Notes: a model not told the origin generated them from the letters alone. Numbered from the stretch's first letter, positions 1 through 4,802 are shown. The stretch is 10,854 nucleotides of DNA from Candidatus Parcubacteria bacterium (GCA_019661855.1 JAIFWM010000021.1:1-10854), one strand, 5' to 3'. Numbers and translations are program-made.

Positions 1-60
1 TTGCATGCCTTATCCACGCCGCTAGCATTCATCCTGAGCTAGGATCAAACTCTGAATATT
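1..60 (-). rRNA. rrs: 16S ribosomal RNA, 5' end (partial)
   Basis: Read on the minus strand, the left edge is the first ~60 nt of 16S rRNA and runs off the window. The universal 27F region reads AGAGTTTGATCCTAGCTCAG (window 53 down to 34), followed by the conserved GCTAGCGGCGTGGATAAGG stretch and GCATGCAA. Aligning with E. coli position 8 at window 53 puts the mature 5' end near position 60. One base differs from the standard 27F site: E. coli G21 is A here. That changes the U13-G21 wobble of helix 1 into a U-A pair, so the variant is structurally sound. The wording of this segment resembles Parcubacteria-type CPR sequences as I recall them; the exact lineage is not resolved by 60 nt. Confidence 0.95.
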
Positions 61-278
61 TTGAATTGCACGCATGGTGCAATCCTAGACTCGAATTACG
101 GAACAAGAGAAAAATGTCTTTCTTCCTCTCTCGTTTTTATTGTTTGCTTGCTTCTCCCGTTTCTTTTTACAAAACGGGCTTTGCCTTCTCTGTACTACGG
201 AGAAGGACTTTAAGATCGGTGTGATCTATTTCTCCTCGGGTCTCTGCCGACCGTCGGAGCTTTTTATTCGGTGTTGTC
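61..278 (-). promoter_or_regulatory. 16S rRNA leader with processing-type hairpins
   Basis: This is the non-coding stretch between the last hairpin-terminator (279-307) and the 16S 5' end. On the minus strand it forms at least three good hairpins: a 7-bp stem 184-190/200-206 (CCTTCTC/GAGAAGG), a 7-bp stem 156-162/172-178 (CCCGTTT/AAACGGG), and a 7-bp stem 65-71/77-83 (ATTGCAC/GTGCAAT) just ahead of the mature end. A small CCGA/TCGG stem lies at 247-257. A purine-rich run (GAGAGAGGAAGAAAG, about 119-133) could pair with the 16S trailer outside the window to form the usual RNase III stem; this is inference. No convincing promoter is visible inside the stretch, so rRNA transcription probably starts further upstream, perhaps at the 352-379 promoter. 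Confidence 0.5.
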
Positions 279-307
279 AAAAAAACAAGACCGCCTAAAT
301 GGCGGCC
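279..307 (-). terminator. Rho-independent terminator of unit D
   Basis: On the minus strand, GGCCGCC (307-301) pairs with GGCGGTC (295-289) around a 5-nt loop, with one G-U wobble. It is followed by TTG and seven Ts (285-279). The GGCCGCC stem is shared with the three terminators further upstream on this strand. Confidence 0.7.
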
Positions 308-345
308 TTCTTTTTGAGGAGACGGCTACCAGATCAGGAAATCAT
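279..345 (-). ncRNA. Putative small RNA D (nearest to 16S), or attenuated rRNA leader
   Basis: The predicted transcript is about 67 nt, from the promoter at 352-379 to the terminator at 279-307. It has no ORF of note. The single-stranded middle carries GTCTCCTC, which is complementary to a GAGGAG-type Shine-Dalgarno sequence. The next gene downstream on this strand is 16S rRNA and no better rRNA promoter was found. This unit could therefore be the start of the rRNA transcript with a conditional terminator rather than a free small RNA. Confidence 0.4.
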
Positions 346-351
346 GTAGCC

Positions 352-379
352 AGTATATACATATATCGGAGGGTGTCAA
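352..379 (-). promoter_or_regulatory. Strong minus-strand promoter of unit D
   Basis: A -35 box TTGACA (379-374, consensus) is followed by a 16-bp spacer and a -10 box TATACT (357-352, five of six). The predicted start is near 345. This is the best promoter upstream of 16S and may drive unit D, the rRNA operon, or both. Confidence 0.65.
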
Positions 380-405
380 ATGAAGCCCTAGGCCCTATTT
401 TTGGG

Positions 406-449
406 AAAAAAAGGGGCCGCCCGGGAGTGGTTAATTCCGGAGGCGACCC
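406..449 (-). terminator. Rho-independent terminator of unit C
   Basis: GGGTCGCC (449-442) pairs with GGCGGCCC (421-414) across a long loop, which holds a smaller CCGG/CCGG pairing. Seven Ts follow (412-406) on the minus strand. Confidence 0.6.
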
Positions 450-500
450 AAGTGCGGGGGTCTTACTGCCACAACTAGGTACGGAGAACCTAGCTAGCAG
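406..500 (-). ncRNA. Putative small RNA C
   Basis: The predicted transcript is about 95 nt, starting just downstream of the -10 box at 507-512. Its 5' end folds into a hairpin (466-500) in which CTGC pairs with GCAG and, inside, CTAGGT pairs with ACCTAG. A single-stranded C-rich linker (TAAGACCCCCGC) follows, then ACTTGGGTCGCC, which opens the terminator hairpin and shares its first bases with units A and B. No Shine-Dalgarno-ATG pair with a meaningful ORF is present on this strand. It matches none of the common bacterial RNAs I can recognise by eye. Confidence 0.42.
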
Positions 501-506
501 AACACC

Positions 507-537
507 TTTATACTCTCACTTGCACTTGAATTTGTAA
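507..537 (-). promoter_or_regulatory. Candidate promoter of unit C
   Basis: The -10 box is TATAAA (512-507). A -35 candidate TTACAA (537-532) lies at a rather long 19-bp spacing. The -10 box is good and the -35 box is uncertain. Confidence 0.4.
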
Positions 538-542
538 GGAAG

Positions 543-570
543 AAAAAAGGGCCGCTGATTAGGCGGCCCC
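543..570 (-). terminator. Rho-independent terminator of unit B
   Basis: GGGCCGC (569-563) pairs with GCGGCCC (555-549) around a 7-nt loop, followed by six Ts (548-543) on the minus strand. The preceding GACTTGGGGCCGCC is identical to that of unit A. Confidence 0.75.
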
Positions 571-644
571 AAGTCGAAGGGAGGAAACGTCCCGAGAAGG
601 GACTAGCGCACAAGGCCTCGTTCGCGAGAACTGCGCCGGCGCTA
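543..644 (-). ncRNA. Putative small RNA B
   Basis: The predicted transcript is about 100 nt. Its likely 5' end at 644 coincides with the first base of a long hairpin (604-644), where TAGCGC pairs with GCGCTA and an inner GTTC-TCGC-GAAC stem-loop is present. A small hairpin CCC-TTCTC-GGG (591-601) follows, then a predicted single-stranded TTTCCTCCCTTC (an anti-Shine-Dalgarno-like CCUCC), then GACTTGGGG leading into the terminator. TTCCTCC is perfectly complementary to GGAGGAA in front of the 77-aa gene at 3894. Any regulatory link is inference. Confidence 0.45.
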
Positions 645-649
645 TCCGA

Positions 650-677
650 ACACTACTCCTTTATTTGGAAGTTGCAA
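650..677 (-). promoter_or_regulatory. Weak candidate promoter of unit B
   Basis: The -35 box TTGCAA (677-672) is followed by a 16-bp spacer and TAGTGT (655-650) as -10, three of six consensus bases. The element is weak, but the start it predicts falls at the base of the 604-644 hairpin. Confidence 0.35.
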
Positions 678-681
678 GGGT

Positions 682-706
682 AAAAAAGAGCCGCCCGAGG
701 GCGGCC
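682..706 (-). terminator. Rho-independent terminator of unit A
   Basis: GCCGCCC (705-699) pairs with GGGCGGC (696-690) around a 2-3 nt loop, followed by six Ts (687-682) on the minus strand. It would also end the secD-secF-kinase operon if transcription runs through. Confidence 0.75.
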
Positions 707-753
707 CCAAGTCACTTTGAGAGCGACTGACTGATAAGACTATCCTACCAGGC
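682..753 (-). ncRNA. Putative small RNA A
   Basis: The predicted transcript is about 72 nt, lying just downstream of the nucleotide-kinase gene but with its own promoter (760-788). Visible folding: GATA-GTCT-TATC near the 5' end, then AGTCGCT pairing with AGTGACT (one G-U), then GACTTGGGGCCGCC opening the terminator. It has no plausible coding sequence. It could also be a processed 3' end of the secDF-kinase transcript. Confidence 0.42.
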
Positions 754-759
754 AAGTTA

Positions 760-788
760 AATATATGCCCATGAAAAATTCATTGCAA
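760..788 (-). promoter_or_regulatory. Candidate promoter of unit A
   Basis: The -35 box TTGCAA (788-783), an exact 17-bp spacer and the -10 box TATATT (765-760) lie immediately after the kinase stop codon. Both boxes are good and the spacing is optimal. Confidence 0.55.
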
Positions 789-794
789 TAGTTT

Positions 795-1340
795 TTATGA
801 ATTCTTCAAAGCCTCCTCAACTTGAGCAAACAAATCTTCTTCAGTGCCGTCGTTGTTAAAAACTTTGTCCGCCATGCCAATAACTGCTTTGATGTTTTGT
901 TTATTGGGATCTGTATTTTCCCACTCCGTTTTTTCGTCCTGCACAAATTTGTCGAACGTAACTTTGTCACTTTCAGATTGACGCACAACAATGCGCTCGT
1001 ACCGAGTTTTAACATCTGCATCGACTGCCCACACTAACCCACCGTTTTGCTGAATCGTTTGAGCCTCCCCTACTGCGCGGATAGACTCGATAACCGCATC
1101 TACTCCTGCGGCTTTAGCTTTTTCAATTGCTGTGCGGGCGAAGTAGTCGGGACCGTGTTTAGCACGCAAGTCGTTGGCAATGAGCACCATGTTGTCGCGG
1201 TTAATGGGCAACCCGCGTTTAACTATCTCTTCGTTCCACACATCGCGAGCGGAGTAATGTTTGAACCCATGTTTTGCAACTAAGTAATCTGCAACCGTTC
1301 CCTTCCCTGCGCCCAGTGTGCCGGTAATACCGATGATCAT
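795..1340 (-). CDS. P-loop nucleotide kinase (UPF0200 / dephospho-CoA kinase-like)
   Basis: This 181-aa soluble protein has an N-terminal Walker A motif GTLGAGKGT (residues 7-15). The layout matches small P-loop kinases of the nucleoside-monophosphate / dephospho-CoA kinase superfamily: RDVWNEEIVKRGLPINRDN (32-50), IESIRAVGEA (84-93), VDAD (106-109), an Arg-rich lid RYERIVVRQSESD (113-125), then ADKVFNNDGT (157-166). The Arg/Asp lid and the terminal N-[ND]-GT motif recall the archaeal/bacterial UPF0200 group rather than classical CoaE. The substrate is not evident. It is the third gene of the secD-secF operon, starting 4 nt after the secF stop with AGGGTA as a weak Shine-Dalgarno. A role in nucleotide or cofactor salvage is likely, but co-transcription with export genes does not define it. 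Confidence 0.8.
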   Translation of the reverse strand: MIIGITGTLGAGKGTVADYLVAKHGFKHYSARDVWNEEIVKRGLPINRDNMVLIANDLRAKHGPDYFARTAIEKAKAAGVDAVIESIRAVGEAQTIQQNGGLVWAVDADVKTRYERIVVRQSESDKVTFDKFVQDEKTEWENTDPNKQNIKAVIGMADKVFNNDGTEEDLFAQVEEALKNS

Positions 1341-1344
1341 TACC

Positions 1345-2244
1345 CTATTTTACCCTGCGAGAGAATTTTTCCCAGACTACCAAAAGCGGGCTGGCCAAGA
1401 AGATAGACGAGTAGGTGCCGGCGATCATACCCACGGTGAGTGTGAGCGCAAAGCTCTTGGTCGACTCGGGACCAAAGAAGTAAAGTGACAAAAGTACTAT
1501 GACAACGGTAACTGACGTGTTGATGGAGCGCGCGATGGTTTGGCGGATTGAGCGGTCTACTACTTGCTCGAACTCTTCGTGACGACGCTTTTCGTCATTT
1601 AACGCCAGGTTTTCGCGGATACGGTCGAAGACTACGATAGTGTCGTTGATGGAGATACCTAAAATGGTGAGGAGTGCCACGATGAAAAGTGCGTCAACCT
1701 CGGCGCCATACCAATGTCCTAACAGAGCAAAAAGTCCTGTTGGTACCAAGATATCGTGCAGCAAGGTGATGATAGCCACGACGCCGTACTTCCATGATGA
1801 AGGTTTAGATGCATGACGAAACGCGAACGCGATAAAAAGAATAGTGAGTATGACCACAAGAGAGATTGCTATCCACGCCTTTTGCATCAACTCTTGTCCG
1901 ATCGATGGACCTATTGAGGTGAATTGAACCTCTTCCATCTCGCCCATGTTGCGCAATGGTTGGAGCAGGGTGTTTTTTTCATCTACTGTTAGGTCACGCT
2001 GGCGCAGGATTAGACCATCGTCGCCTGTTGGCTGGACGCGTACTTCGCCAAGCCCGAGCTTGTTGGTAGTTTCGCGCACTAACTCGATATTTGGACGCCC
2101 TGCTGGGTATTTAACCTCTAAGAGTGAGCCGCCCGCGAGGTCGATGCCGGGCTTGAGTCCCCAAAGCGCAATGGCAATGATTGCCGCAATAGAAAGCGCT
2201 GCGGGGAGGATAAAGAAGTAGCTTAGATTTTTAGTAATATTCAT
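1345..2244 (-). CDS. secF: Protein translocase subunit SecF
   Basis: This 299-aa inner-membrane protein is the partner of SecD in the Sec complex, using the proton gradient to help pull exported proteins outward. It has TM1 at about residues 8-28 followed by GIDLAGGSLLEV (33-44), the SecF form of the D1 motif. A short external domain with IGPSIGQEL (111-119) follows, then five membrane segments. These include ISINDTIVVFDRIREN (198-212), the hallmark SecF D4/D5 motif, and SINTSVTVVIVLLSLYFFG (240-258). Length is normal for stand-alone SecF. The ATG lies 5 nt after the secD stop with no Shine-Dalgarno, so translation probably depends on coupling to secD. Confidence 0.97.
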   Translation of the reverse strand: MNITKNLSYFFILPAALSIAAIIAIALWGLKPGIDLAGGSLLEVKYPAGRPNIELVRETTNKLGLGEVRVQPTGDDGLILRQRDLTVDEKNTLLQPLRNMGEMEEVQFTSIGPSIGQELMQKAWIAISLVVILTILFIAFAFRHASKPSSWKYGVVAIITLLHDILVPTGLFALLGHWYGAEVDALFIVALLTILGISINDTIVVFDRIRENLALNDEKRRHEEFEQVVDRSIRQTIARSINTSVTVVIVLLSLYFFGPESTKSFALTLTVGMIAGTYSSIFLASPLLVVWEKFSRRVK

Positions 2245-2249
2245 AAAAT

Positions 2250-3569
2250 TTATTTGCGCAAGCCAGAGCGCATAAGAAAATGCGCGACTTTGCTTGTCTC
2301 TTTAAGCCCCAACGCGAGCAAGAAGGTGCGTGAGATGGAGATGGCAGAAATCATTGAGATAACAACTCCAAGACCAAACACAAGCGCAAAGCCTTTGATA
2401 AGCGCGGTGCCAAACCAGTAGAGAATAACTGCTGAGATGATATGTGCAATGTTTGAGTCGCGAATAGCAAGCCATGCGCGAGAAAAACCTTCGCGGATTG
2501 CTTCGTCGGCTTTCTTACCTGCGGCCAACTCTTCTTTAAGGCGCTCGGCGATAAGCACGTTGGCGTCGACCGCAAGACCGATGGAGAGGATGAAACCCGC
2601 GATACCTGCGGCGGTCAACACTACTCCTATGAGTTTAAATACTGCGAGCATCATGATGCCGTAAATAATGAGTGCCACGACGGCAATGACGCCCGGCAAG
2701 CGGTACCAAAGGATCATAAAAATTGCGAGTATGACAAACCCTGCGATGCCTGCTAGTAACCCTGCGTGCAAAGCTTCGTCGCCCAAAGTTGCGCCGATGG
2801 TTTGGGTTGATGAAAGGGTGATAGGCACCGGAAGCGCACCCAAGTTAAGGTTGCGTACCAAAAGTTTAGCGTCGTCTGCGGTGTAGCTACCGGAAATAAC
2901 TGCGCTGCCACCCTCGATCTTTTCTTGAATGTTTGGCATTGAGACTAACTCGTTGTCGAGAAAGATTGCGAGTGGCTTGCCCACATTGTCGGCAGTGATT
3001 TGTGCAAAAAGTTTTGCACCTTCGGGATTGAAGTTAACTTGCACTATTGGCTGACCCGCTATGCGCGAGGTACCGTTGCCAAACTGCAATGCTGCAGATG
3101 AAAGATATTTGCCGGTAAGCCCCGTGTCTACAAAAGCTGCAGGGTTTGGTTTGCCATTTGCGAGCGTGGTTGAGGCGCCCTCTTTAACTAGTTTAAATTC
3201 GAGAAGCGGAGTTTGACCAATGAGTTTGATTGCTTGGTCGACGTCGGTAATGCCCGGGAGTTCGACGATGAGACGATGCTCACCACCACCCACTGCGCCG
3301 CCTTGTTCGATTTGCACCAACGGCTCGGAAACACCAAAGGAGTTAACTCTGCGCTCGATGACCTCACGCAAAGTTTGGAGCGAGTCGTTGATTTGTGCTT
3401 GAGAGATCTTAGACGTGTCGGCGGTGTATACAAGATGAGTACCGCCGGAAAGGTCTAAGCCCAGCTTGAAGTCGAAGCGGCCGTTTGAACCAGTCGTAGT
3501 CCACACAAAAAAAGCGAGCGCGCCCGCGGCAACGAGAATAAGGACCGACCAATATCTAAGTGCGAACAT
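2250..3569 (-). CDS. secD: Protein translocase subunit SecD
   Basis: This 439-aa inner-membrane protein forms the SecDF complex. TM1 spans about residues 7-24, followed by LGLDLSGGTHLVY (36-48), the D1 motif. The periplasmic part has a P1-like base (REVIERRVNSFGVSEP, 68-83; LPGITDVDQAIKLIGQT, 104-120), is much shorter than in E. coli (615 aa), and includes a P1 head around 145-245. The C-terminal membrane domain carries GLAVDANVLIAERLKEEL (331-348), the D4 motif with the conserved Asp, and RDSNIAHIISAVILYWFGT (370-388). The start is chosen at the ATG because a TG-C-TATTGT extended -10 box ends 6 nt upstream, which implies a leaderless mRNA. It is the first gene of the secD-secF-kinase operon. 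Confidence 0.97.
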   Translation of the reverse strand: MFALRYWSVLILVAAGALAFFVWTTTGSNGRFDFKLGLDLSGGTHLVYTADTSKISQAQINDSLQTLREVIERRVNSFGVSEPLVQIEQGGAVGGGEHRLIVELPGITDVDQAIKLIGQTPLLEFKLVKEGASTTLANGKPNPAAFVDTGLTGKYLSSAALQFGNGTSRIAGQPIVQVNFNPEGAKLFAQITADNVGKPLAIFLDNELVSMPNIQEKIEGGSAVISGSYTADDAKLLVRNLNLGALPVPITLSSTQTIGATLGDEALHAGLLAGIAGFVILAIFMILWYRLPGVIAVVALIIYGIMMLAVFKLIGVVLTAAGIAGFILSIGLAVDANVLIAERLKEELAAGKKADEAIREGFSRAWLAIRDSNIAHIISAVILYWFGTALIKGFALVFGLGVVISMISAISISRTFLLALGLKETSKVAHFLMRSGLRK

Positions 3570-3575
3570 GTGCGG

Positions 3576-3584
3576 ACAATAGCA
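3576..3584 (-). promoter_or_regulatory. Extended -10 promoter of secD, giving a leaderless mRNA
   Basis: On the minus strand TGC-TATTGT (3584-3576) forms an extended -10 element ending 6 nt before the secD ATG. The usual start distance places the first transcribed base on the A of the ATG. No Shine-Dalgarno sequence precedes the start. No good -35 box is visible. Confidence 0.45.
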
Positions 3585-3609
3585 GAAAATGAAGGGTTTT
3601 TGAAGGGGG

Positions 3610-3638
3610 TTGACAAATGGCCTCTTTGGGTGTATAAT
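3610..3638 (+). promoter_or_regulatory. Consensus housekeeping promoter of the 31-aa gene
   Basis: TTGACA (3610-3615) and TATAAT (3633-3638) both match consensus exactly, with a 17-bp spacer. The predicted start is near 3645. It is the strongest promoter in the window. Confidence 0.9.
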
Positions 3639-3663
3639 GGAGGTCTAGCTGGAGGGCTGCGAA

Positions 3664-3759
3664 ATGAGACTTAGCACAGAATTGTTTCTTTGGTTCCTGC
3701 TGCCCGTGCTGATTGCATGTGTGGCGCTCGTAGCGGCGGCTCCAATGATCCGCTACTGA
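3664..3759 (+). CDS. 31-aa hydrophobic small membrane protein, unknown function
   Basis: This short ORF encodes 31 residues: a short N-terminus with Arg2 and Glu6, one hydrophobic stretch (about residues 7-26, FLWFLLPVLIACVALVAAA), and a C-terminus PMIRY. It looks like a single transmembrane helix. A strong Shine-Dalgarno (GGAGGG, 3651-3656) sits 7 nt before the ATG, a consensus promoter lies upstream, and a strong terminator starts 18 nt after the TGA. That makes a complete, self-contained and probably highly expressed gene. I recognise no family. Possibilities include a small membrane-complex subunit, a toxin-like peptide, or a transcript whose RNA is the functional part. The TGA stop and the gene's clean signals argue for a real CDS. 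Confidence 0.7.
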   Translation: MRLSTELFLWFLLPVLIACVALVAAAPMIRY

Positions 3760-3777
3760 AAATACACCCGTTCGAGA

Positions 3778-3810
3778 CCGGCACCTTTCCCCAAGGTGCC
3801 GGTTTTGTTT
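3778..3810 (+). terminator. Terminator of the 31-aa gene
   Basis: CCGGCACCTT (3778-3787) pairs perfectly with AAGGTGCCGG (3793-3802) around TCCCC, followed by TTTTGTTTTG. This is a classic strong intrinsic terminator. Confidence 0.93.
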
Positions 3811-3837
3811 TGTCTTCATATGATCTTTTATTGACAA

Positions 3838-3862
3838 TATGGTATTGTAGTGCGGAAAGCAC
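3838..3862 (+). promoter_or_regulatory. Candidate extended -10 promoter and 5' hairpin of the 77-aa gene
   Basis: TGG-TATTGT (3840-3848) is an extended -10 candidate. The decamer TATGGTATTG (3838-3847) recurs exactly in front of the 149-aa gene (4237-4246). A TTGACA at 3831-3836 is too close to serve as its -35 box. The mRNA would begin near a small hairpin GTGC-GGAAA-GCAC (3850-3862). Confidence 0.4.
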
Positions 3863-3893
3863 GTAAGTTCACACAAGTGGAGGAAGAAGCGAG

Positions 3894-4127
3894 ATGAGTT
3901 ATCATCGGTTAATCGACGGCGGCAAGCCCGGCCCTATCTTGGATACGGAGGCAATGCTTAGGGAATACACTAAAGCAAAGCAACAGCATCGCCCACCGGC
4001 GGTCTGCAACGACCTTGGTGACCAGCTTTCGGACCGCGAGGTCCGACGAATACTCCAAACCGCCATCATACAGGCCCGCGGCATCACACCCGACGAACTT
4101 GCAGCCTATAGAGCCGGTCGGCACTGA
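3894..4127 (+). CDS. 77-aa small protein of unknown function
   Basis: This predicted soluble, basic protein has no signal peptide or membrane segment. The N-terminal part has RLIDGGKPGPILDTEAMLREYTKAKQ; the C-terminal part (residues 45-70) is probably helical. Residues 45-68 align without gaps to residues 119-142 of the next gene product, with 10 of 24 identities (S, D, E, L, A, I, R, I, P, E) ending in the pattern R-x-I-x-P-x-E. The start is supported by GGAGG (3879-3883), about 10 nt before the ATG. It is flanked by its own extended -10 element and a strong terminator, so it is monocistronic. I recognise no known domain. The RxIxPxE helix pair might be a small interaction module; that is inference only. 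Confidence 0.75.
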   Translation: MSYHRLIDGGKPGPILDTEAMLREYTKAKQQHRPPAVCNDLGDQLSDREVRRILQTAIIQARGITPDELAAYRAGRH

Positions 4128-4154
4128 ACAGCCTTCTTGCTCTTGCCCTCGAAG

Positions 4155-4180
4155 CCCCGGTACCACGTGCCGGGGTTTTG
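4155..4180 (+). terminator. Terminator of the 77-aa gene
   Basis: CCCCGGTAC (4155-4163) pairs with GTGCCGGGG (4167-4175), with one T-G wobble and a 3-nt loop, followed by TTTTG and further Ts. Confidence 0.88.
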
Positions 4181-4196
4181 CTTTCTCTATATTTGG

Positions 4197-4225
4197 CCCG
4201 CCTCGAAAGGCGGGTGGATTTTTAT
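4197..4225 (+). terminator. Second, back-up terminator-like hairpin
   Basis: CCCGCCT (4197-4203) pairs with AGGCGGG (4208-4214) around CGAA, a GNRA-like closing tetraloop position, followed by TGGATTTTTATT. It insulates the 149-aa gene from upstream transcription. The T-rich tail is close to where the next promoter begins. Confidence 0.65.
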
Positions 4226-4236
4226 TAAAGATGTGG

Positions 4237-4247
4237 TATGGTATTGC
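4237..4247 (+). promoter_or_regulatory. Candidate extended -10 promoter of the 149-aa gene
   Basis: TGG-TATTGC (4239-4247) lies in the decamer TATGGTATTG shared with the 77-aa gene. Downstream GCGGAATGC also resembles GCGGAAAGC there. The T-rich -35 region (4219-4224) is poor. Confidence 0.38.
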
Positions 4248-4274
4248 GGAATGCTCAATTGAAAGGAGAGCCAG

Positions 4275-4724
4275 ATGGCCAATGCGACAGAACGCTACTT
4301 GCTACGCGCAAGATATGTCTATGCAGACCCCGCGAGGAAAATTAACGTTGATAAGAAAATTCTGAGTAGGAGTAGAAGAGGAACCAGGAGTTCCCCGCAA
4401 CCACCAGAACGCACAAGTGGATTCTTTGCCCTCGTTAAAAAACTGCTGGGGAAGGCAGAGCAAGTACCCACCCCGCAACCAGAGGCCAAGAAACATGTAC
4501 TCTGGGCTAATAATGACGATGAAACCCCGGACAGTTACCTAACCCGCGAGGAAGTGCTCGAGGCTCTGGGTTGGGCAAGAGAAAACTACGTGATTGATAT
4601 CAAGATTGAAAGAGTGTACGTCGAACCAGTGAGCGATGCTGAACACAAACAACTGCTACGCGAAGCGGTGATTCTGAGGAGAGAAATATCGCCTGCAGAG
4701 CAGGAGATTTTGGACGACGAATGA
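4275..4724 (+). CDS. 149-aa protein of unknown function
   Basis: This soluble, strongly charged protein has a basic N-terminal third (residues 1-62, with RSRRGTRSS and a short amphipathic FFALVKKLLGK). A Pro/Gln-rich linker follows (63-71), then a more acidic C-terminal half with LTREEVLEALGWARENY (89-105) and a terminal module (119-142). That terminal module aligns without gaps to the 77-aa gene product: SD-x-E, L-x-x-A-x-I, R-x-I-x-P-x-E. A clear Shine-Dalgarno AAGGAG (4261-4266) precedes the ATG. It ends in a very strong terminator. The basic N-terminus could bind nucleic acid or membrane phospholipid, but no domain is recognisable and no function is claimed. Confidence 0.8.
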   Translation: MANATERYLLRARYVYADPARKINVDKKILSRSRRGTRSSPQPPERTSGFFALVKKLLGKAEQVPTPQPEAKKHVLWANNDDETPDSYLTREEVLEALGWARENYVIDIKIERVYVEPVSDAEHKQLLREAVILRREISPAEQEILDDE

Positions 4725-4746
4725 AGGGAGGCGAAACCCTGCCCTG

Positions 4747-4779
4747 CCCCCGGCGCTCTACGGCGCCGGGGGTTTTGTT
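4747..4779 (+). terminator. Terminator of the 149-aa gene (repeat copy 1)
   Basis: CCCCCGGCGC (4747-4756) pairs with GCGCCGGGGG (4763-4772) around TCTACG, followed by TTTTGTT. The hairpin is repeated base for base after the next gene (5173-5197). Confidence 0.95.
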
Positions 4780-4802
4780 ATTTAGGAAAGAGGCGCTATA
4801 TT
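4775..4802 (+). promoter_or_regulatory. Candidate promoter of the 96-aa gene
   Basis: TTGTTA (4775-4780) overlaps the tail of the preceding terminator. A 16-bp spacer and TATATT (4797-4802) follow. The later TTGACA at 4831-4836 is too close to the ATG to be a -35 box. Confidence 0.4.

Noticed and set aside
271..537. 88-codon plus-strand open frame in the region upstream of 16S
   Set aside because: It runs across three minus-strand terminators, has no Shine-Dalgarno at its start, and has a low-complexity composition unlike the genes here. The region is better explained by structured minus-strand RNA.
604..644. Possible tRNA or tRNA-like T-arm (GTTCTCGCGAAC)
   Set aside because: No acceptor stem, no D-arm or anticodon arm of the right spacing, and the T-loop consensus TTCGANNC is absent.
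279..706. T-box, SRP RNA, tmRNA, 6S or 5S RNA in the terminator array
   Set aside because: No T-box GGUGGNACC motif, no SRP GGAAGCAGCC-like tetraloop region, no tRNA-like ends and lengths too short for tmRNA or 6S.
279..706. CRISPR array, because of the regular spacing of GGCCGCC elements
   Set aside because: Spacing is 120-140 bp, the repeated part is short and palindromic, and each copy ends in a T-run, which marks terminators rather than direct repeats with spacers.
3610..3810. Type I toxin-antitoxin pair built on the 31-aa hydrophobic peptide
   Set aside because: The peptide looks compatible, but I found no antisense promoter over the gene; the minus-strand -10 at 3576-3584 points away from it, into secD.
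3556..3876. 106-codon minus-strand frame opposite the 31-aa gene
   Set aside because: It overlaps a perfect plus-strand promoter and terminator, would overlap the secD start, and has no Shine-Dalgarno or domain.
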